NCBI GenBank assembly: GCA_029880065.1
Contig: JAOUPD010000042.1
Location: forward strand, 1-8,942
DNA length: 8,942 bases
From: Hadesarchaea archaeon
GTDB lineage: Archaea > Hadarchaeota > Hadarchaeia > Hadarchaeales > Hadarchaeaceae
Direction of reading: 5' to 3'
This document shows, in pieces, positions 6,154 through 8,942 of the stretch (position 1 is the first letter of the stretch; each line of letters starts with the position of its first letter). The notes under the pieces were generated by a model that saw nothing but the letters and a program-made list of their open reading frames with translations, was not told the origin of the DNA and did no database searches. The translations under genes and the position numbers were made by a program.

Positions 6154-6629
6154 TTAGCCTCCTCCCCTTTCTCCTTCTTCTGGATTACTTTCACAAAATC
6201 ACCTCGAACTGTGACAGGAATTGGAACGGTTGCCTCGAAGAGCTCGACGGTTACCTCCTCCCTCCCCTCGTCAATCCGGATTATTCGCGCCCGCTCTCCT
6301 CGGAAAGGACCTGAGGTGTGCTCGACGATGTCCCCGACCTCCATGCCCACGACGGCTAGCTTCGGCTCGAGGAAACGCTCGATCTCGTCCATAGGGATTT
6401 CCCCTGGAATGACGCCCTTCGCGTGCTTGATTCCGACCCGCACCTGATCTACAGCAGATTTGCCGGTGGCCTCGACAAACACATAGCCCCTTATTCCTGG
6501 AGGCGAGAGCACGGCCTTAATTGGTAAGTTAAAATTTTTCGCACGCGTCACAATCATATCCGATGTGTTCTTCTCCTGACCTATGGTTGAGCGGACTGCG
6601 AATACGGCTGGTTTCTGGATTTCCTCCAT
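6150..6629 (-). CDS. spt5: Transcription elongation factor Spt5 (archaeal NusG)
   Basis: Spt5 clamps across the RNA polymerase cleft, increases processivity and can link transcription to the leading ribosome. The product has 159 residues. The NGN domain (about 6-88) has FAVRSTIGQEKNTSDMI (10-26), the hallmark GYVFVEA (48-54) and GVIPGEIPMDEIERFL (72-87). The KOW domain (about 95-149) has VGDIVEHTSGPFRGERARI (98-116) and VTVELFEATVPIPVTV (126-141). A short charged tail KKEKGEEAK follows. Archaeal Spt5 normally works with Spt4 (RpoE''), which is not in this window. The ATG at 6627-6629 has AAGGTGAT upstream and lies 9 nt after secE, the usual archaeal order. Its stop codon overlaps the start of the ssb-like gene by 4 nt. 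Confidence 0.96.
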   Translation of the reverse strand: MEEIQKPAVFAVRSTIGQEKNTSDMIVTRAKNFNLPIKAVLSPPGIRGYVFVEATGKSAVDQVRVGIKHAKGVIPGEIPMDEIERFLEPKLAVVGMEVGDIVEHTSGPFRGERARIIRIDEGREEVTVELFEATVPIPVTVRGDFVKVIQKKEKGEEAK

Positions 6630-6638
6630 TTAATCACC

Positions 6639-6812
6639 TTACGTGGCTGGTGTCGCACCAAAAAAAACTCCGACGAGCATTATCAAGAACCCTATGAAAC
6701 CAATGAGCATGATCCCTATCCCGGTGATTTTCGCTACTTGCAAGTATTCGCTTCTATCTGGCTTCCGCGCTATCCGCAGCACGCGCTTACAGTTAGAGAG
6801 GAACTTCCGCAT
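6639..6812 (-). CDS. secE: Protein translocase subunit SecE (Sss1/Sec61-gamma type)
   Basis: This small gene encodes the gamma subunit of the SecYEG translocon, which clamps the SecY channel in the membrane. Translating the minus strand from the ATG at 6810-6812 gives 57 residues. A basic amphipathic N-terminal helix (MRKFLSNCKRVLRIARKPDR, 1-20) is followed by SEYLQVAKITG and then one hydrophobic transmembrane segment (about 32-52: GIMLIGFIGFLIMLVGVFF), ending FGATPAT. The ARKPDRSEYLQVAKITG stretch before a single membrane span is the archaeal SecE/Sss1 pattern, and the gene sits in its typical place directly upstream of spt5. The start abuts the ftsZ stop with no gap (TAG-ATG) and a GGAG lies 9 nt upstream inside ftsZ. 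A run of eight T's (6660-6667) lies within the codons for the GVFFG end of the membrane segment. Confidence 0.93.
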   Translation of the reverse strand: MRKFLSNCKRVLRIARKPDRSEYLQVAKITGIGIMLIGFIGFLIMLVGVFFGATPAT

Positions 6813-7949
6813 CTACAAGGACTCCAGTCCGAGGTCGACGGGCTCGCCCTCTCGTGGGGGCTGCTCACCTGGACCAAGCGCGTAGGGTGAATGGACTCCA
6901 GAGAGCACTACCATGACCCGCACCGAGTTTTTCATGTCCTCGGAGATTTGCGCGCCCCAGATGACTTGGGCTTCGGGGTCTAGGGTCTCGGAGATGTGAG
7001 AAATGATTCGCTCTGCCTCCTCGAGCGTCATGTCTGGGCTCCCAACCACGTTCACGAGCACTCCCCTTGCCCCAGTGGTGTCGACATCTAGAAGCGGGCT
7101 GTTCAGTGCTTCCTCGACAGCCTCCTTGGCGCGGTTGTCGGTGTCGGATTCACCTATACCTAGCATCGCTACCCCGCCGTTCTGTAGCACCGTGCGCACA
7201 TCAGCGAAGTCGAGGTTGATGAGCCCGGGCTTCGTAATCATCTCCGTTATTCCTTTGATCGCGTCCATCAGGAGTTGATCAGCTACTTTAAATGCCGCCC
7301 CAATGGGAATGTCTGGCGCAAGCTGGAGCAACTTGTCGTTAGGGATCACGACCACAGTGTCTACGACTTCCCGAAGGCGCACGAGCCCCTGCTCGGCGTT
7401 CAACCTCCGGCGTGTCCCCTCGACGGAGAAGGGCAGGGTCACGACACCGATAGTTAACGCCCCGAGTTTTTTCGCAATCTCGCCCACGACGGGTGCCGCA
7501 CCAGTTCCAGTACCCCCGCCTAAGCCGCAGGTCACGAAGACCATGTCGACACCGTAGATGTGATCCTTCACAATCGCTTCGTCCTCTCTCGCGGCAGCCT
7601 CTCCCTTATTCGGGTCATTGCCGGCTCCGAGGCCACCCGTTACGTCTTGCCCTATGAGGATTTTTCGGTCGGCGGCCGTGTAGAGCAAGTCTTGAGCATC
7701 GGTGTTGAGGGCTATCGTGTCGACGCCTTCGATGCCAACTCCCATCATGCGAGAGAGAGTGTTGCATCCCGCGCCGCCGCAGCCGACGACGGCAATTCGG
7801 GCTCGTGCATCCTGCAAAGCCCGTTCGAGCTCCTCGTTAGTAACCATAGGAACCGCCTTGGGCACCTTAGCTCTAGCGGTTGAAATTCCCGGCTTCGTAA
7901 GTTCAAACCCCGTCTCGGGAGAGAACACAGCAGATTCAGTCTTCTGCAA
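6813..7949 (-). CDS. ftsZ: Cell division GTPase FtsZ
   Basis: FtsZ is the tubulin-family GTPase that polymerises into the division ring at mid-cell. The product has 378 residues. The GTP-binding Rossmann part begins RIAVVGCGGAGCNTLSRM (51-68), then ALNTDAQDL (80-88), GLGAGNDPNKGEAAARE (106-122) and the tubulin signature GLGGGTGTGAAPVV (142-155). The T7 synergy loop is NLDFADVRTVL (245-255), with the two acidic catalytic residues Asp247 and Asp250. The C-terminal domain follows, and the tail is short: GEPVDLGLESL. The start is TTG at 7947-7949, directly after an in-frame TAA, with GAGGGA 5 nt upstream. An ATG at 7845-7847 (Met35) is the alternative and would remove the N-terminal extension; its GGCGG site is weaker. 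Many archaea have two FtsZ paralogues, and the linkage to secE and spt5 fits the FtsZ1-type locus. It heads the ftsZ-secE-spt5-ssb unit. Confidence 0.95.
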   Translation of the reverse strand: MQKTESAVFSPETGFELTKPGISTARAKVPKAVPMVTNEELERALQDARARIAVVGCGGAGCNTLSRMMGVGIEGVDTIALNTDAQDLLYTAADRKILIGQDVTGGLGAGNDPNKGEAAAREDEAIVKDHIYGVDMVFVTCGLGGGTGTGAAPVVGEIAKKLGALTIGVVTLPFSVEGTRRRLNAEQGLVRLREVVDTVVVIPNDKLLQLAPDIPIGAAFKVADQLLMDAIKGITEMITKPGLINLDFADVRTVLQNGGVAMLGIGESDTDNRAKEAVEEALNSPLLDVDTTGARGVLVNVVGSPDMTLEEAERIISHISETLDPEAQVIWGAQISEDMKNSVRVMVVLSGVHSPYALGPGEQPPREGEPVDLGLESL

Positions 7950-7990
7950 TTAAATCCCTCTTGCTATCTGCTTGGCCAATTTCTCCCGAG

Positions 7991-8785
7991 TTAATTTAAA
8001 CCTTTGCCCCACAGGATTTTCCGCGTGCGTACCACTTGAATGCCCAGCCTGTCAGCGACCCGCTGGGAAATCTGACGTTGTTCACTGTTCATGCCCTTCC
8101 AGTCAAGTGCCAACAGTTCTACGCCTCCTCGGGTACGAACGAACGCTCGCTCAATCAGCATTTCATCGATGTTCACGTATTTTGGGAGAACGTGCCCCAC
8201 CCCAATGTCGGTGAACAGGGCCACATTGGTGTGGTGGGGGGCATAGTGAGGTCCGCCGAGTCCTATAGCATGGCGACATTTCATCGGTAAGGTCGCTGCA
8301 ACCATGATCGCGTGGGCAACAGCTGCCCCGGCTTTTTTGTCGTGCCACTGCTTGGATGAACTACCGATCTCCACGAACGTCACCGGGACATCAATCCGCG
8401 TTGGACCGTGGTGGGTGGCCTCGAGAGAGACATCGTAGATCAGCCCAAACTTGTCGCGCATCTCCACGAGAGTTCTGAGGGCGGTTTTTACAGTTGACGG
8501 GGAGGCTTCTGCGAGTCTCATCTTCTCAACCTCACCAGGCACATGTACGGTAAGCGTAGGGGTACCTGACTCGCTTGCATGTCGAGAGGCAACGATGACT
8601 TCTTCCGCATCTATAGGTAGCTCGGTGATTTGGGTCACCTCACCAGAGATTACCATTAGTGTAACATTCCCATACACATATGCGTTCGTCAGGCTCGGTG
8701 ATTTCTTAAAGTCGTAATCCTTCAGCATCTGCATGGCGATATTTTTGGCGGCCGGGTCTTCGGCAGAAGCGAGGACGAGCTTCAT
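7991..8785 (-). CDS. dtdA: D-aminoacyl-tRNA deacylase (DtdA / DTD2, GEK1 family)
   Basis: This metal-dependent hydrolase removes D-amino acids from mischarged tRNAs and so protects translation from the wrong stereoisomer; related archaeal and plant enzymes are also reported to clear aldehyde-modified D-aminoacyl-tRNAs. The product has 264 residues, close to the family size. Conserved blocks in order are ASRHASESGTPTLTVHVPG (66-84), LEATHHGPTRIDVP (121-134), FVEIGSSSKQW (137-147) and GLGGPHYAPHHT (175-186); the His and Glu residues in these blocks are likely metal or catalytic ligands. I chose the ATG at 8783-8785 (MKLVLASAEDPAAKN). A TTG three codons upstream is possible. Neither has a recognisable Shine-Dalgarno, which is unusual here. 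It lies about 31 nt after a tRNA-Val gene, with no TATA box in between. Its last codons overlap a probable ftsZ promoter. Confidence 0.94.
   Translation of the reverse strand: MKLVLASAEDPAAKNIAMQMLKDYDFKKSPSLTNAYVYGNVTLMVISGEVTQITELPIDAEEVIVASRHASESGTPTLTVHVPGEVEKMRLAEASPSTVKTALRTLVEMRDKFGLIYDVSLEATHHGPTRIDVPVTFVEIGSSSKQWHDKKAGAAVAHAIMVAATLPMKCRHAIGLGGPHYAPHHTNVALFTDIGVGHVLPKYVNIDEMLIERAFVRTRGGVELLALDWKGMNSEQRQISQRVADRLGIQVVRTRKILWGKGLN
7993..8000 (-). promoter_or_regulatory. Candidate TATA box for ftsZ operon, inside the dtdA 3' end
   Basis: The minus strand has AAAGGTTTAAATTAAC, which encodes the last residues and stop of dtdA. TTTAAATT resembles an archaeal TATA box, with a purine-rich AAAGG where the BRE would be. 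A start about 26 nt downstream (near 7970) would give a leader of about 20 nt containing the GAGGGA Shine-Dalgarno of ftsZ, which is the expected geometry. Confidence 0.42.
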
Positions 8786-8808
8786 CAGGAACAACTCGTT
8801 CTACAAGC

Positions 8809-8814
8809 AAAAAA
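8809..8814 (-). terminator. T6 tract after tRNA-Val
   Basis: Six T's follow the encoded CCA end by two bases on the minus strand. A T tract directly after a tRNA is a typical archaeal termination or 3' processing signal. If efficient, it would separate the tRNA from dtdA, yet no promoter for dtdA is visible between them. Confidence 0.5.
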
Positions 8815-8816
8815 GG

Positions 8817-8892
8817 TGGTGGGCCCGCCGAGATTCGAACTCGGGAACTTCGCCATGTCAAGGCGACGTCATAACCACTAGACCACGGGCCC
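8817..8892 (-). tRNA. tRNA-Val (anticodon GAC), CCA encoded
   Basis: The minus strand folds into a complete cloverleaf without an intron. The acceptor stem is GGGCCCG/CGGGCCC (7 bp). The D-arm is GTCTAGTGGTTATGAC, with three pairs plus a T-T mismatch. The anticodon stem TCGCC/GGCGA encloses the loop TTGACAT with anticodon GAC. The variable loop is AGTTC and the T-arm is CCGAG-TTCGAAT-CTCGG. The discriminator is A, followed by a genomically encoded CCA. GAC reads the valine codon GUC and, by wobble, GUU. Confidence 0.97.
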
Positions 8893-8916
8893 CAAAATGA
8901 ATTTGAGTTGAGTTGG

Positions 8917-8923
8917 TATAAAT
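8917..8923 (-). promoter_or_regulatory. TATA box of the tRNA-Val promoter
   Basis: The minus strand reads GAGGATTTATACC; the ATTTATA core lies about 28 nt before the first base of the mature tRNA. Archaeal RNA polymerase starts about 25 nt after the TATA centre, which places the start within a few bases of the tRNA 5' end. The purine stretch GAGGA just upstream could be the BRE. It may also drive dtdA by read-through. Confidence 0.72.
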
Positions 8924-8942
8924 CCTCTACAGTCCAAAAGTG

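Noticed and set aside
8817..8892. Possible mobile-element attachment site at the tRNA-Val 3' end
   Set aside because: The downstream side is dtdA and conserved housekeeping genes, with no integrase and no repeated copy of the tRNA 3' end elsewhere in the window.

Overview
This is a conserved informational and cell-division cluster from an archaeon. Every gene I can support lies on the minus strand, so transcription runs from high to low coordinates. The domain is archaeal because of the Spt5-type elongation factor (NGN plus one KOW), the short SecE/Sss1 subunit, the L10/P0 and P1-type L12 proteins, DtdA-type D-aminoacyl-tRNA deacylase, the zinc-finger N-terminus of AlaRS, the archaeal form of LeuRS, and a TATA box rather than a bacterial promoter before the tRNA. 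FtsZ is present, which argues against Sulfolobales-type crenarchaea. A Sulfolobus-type simple SSB is also present. I cannot place the phylum with confidence; an uncultured TACK or deep-branching euryarchaeal lineage would fit.

Layout in transcription order: a tRNA-Val(GAC) with a TATA box at the expected distance (8817-8892); dtdA (7991-8785); ftsZ (6813-7949), secE (6639-6812), spt5 (6150-6629) and a short single-OB-fold SSB (5863-6153), all abutting or nearly so; a hairpin followed by seven T's (5840-5860); the ribosomal stalk genes rpl11, rpl1, rpl10 and rpl12 (5781 down to 3308); alaS (480-3212); and leuS, which runs off the window (1-468). There is no gene-free stretch longer than about 100 bases. 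I see no mobile element, CRISPR array or dispersed repeat.

The genes serve translation and its fidelity (tRNA, D-aminoacyl-tRNA clearance, the L1 and L10-L12 stalks, two aminoacyl-tRNA synthetases), transcription elongation (Spt5, possibly SSB), protein export (SecE) and division (FtsZ). Many junctions look translationally coupled: TAG-ATG for ftsZ/secE, ATGA for spt5/ssb, TAATG for rpl11/rpl1, a 3-nt gap for rpl1/rpl10, and a Shine-Dalgarno overlapping the alaS stop codon for leuS.

I found no evidence of an exotic new system. The points most worth a second look are the tail-less SSB inserted between spt5 and rpl11, the terminator-like element after it, an L10 without the usual L12-like C-terminal tail, a possible extra promoter in front of rpl12, and dtdA with no visible promoter of its own behind a tRNA gene.
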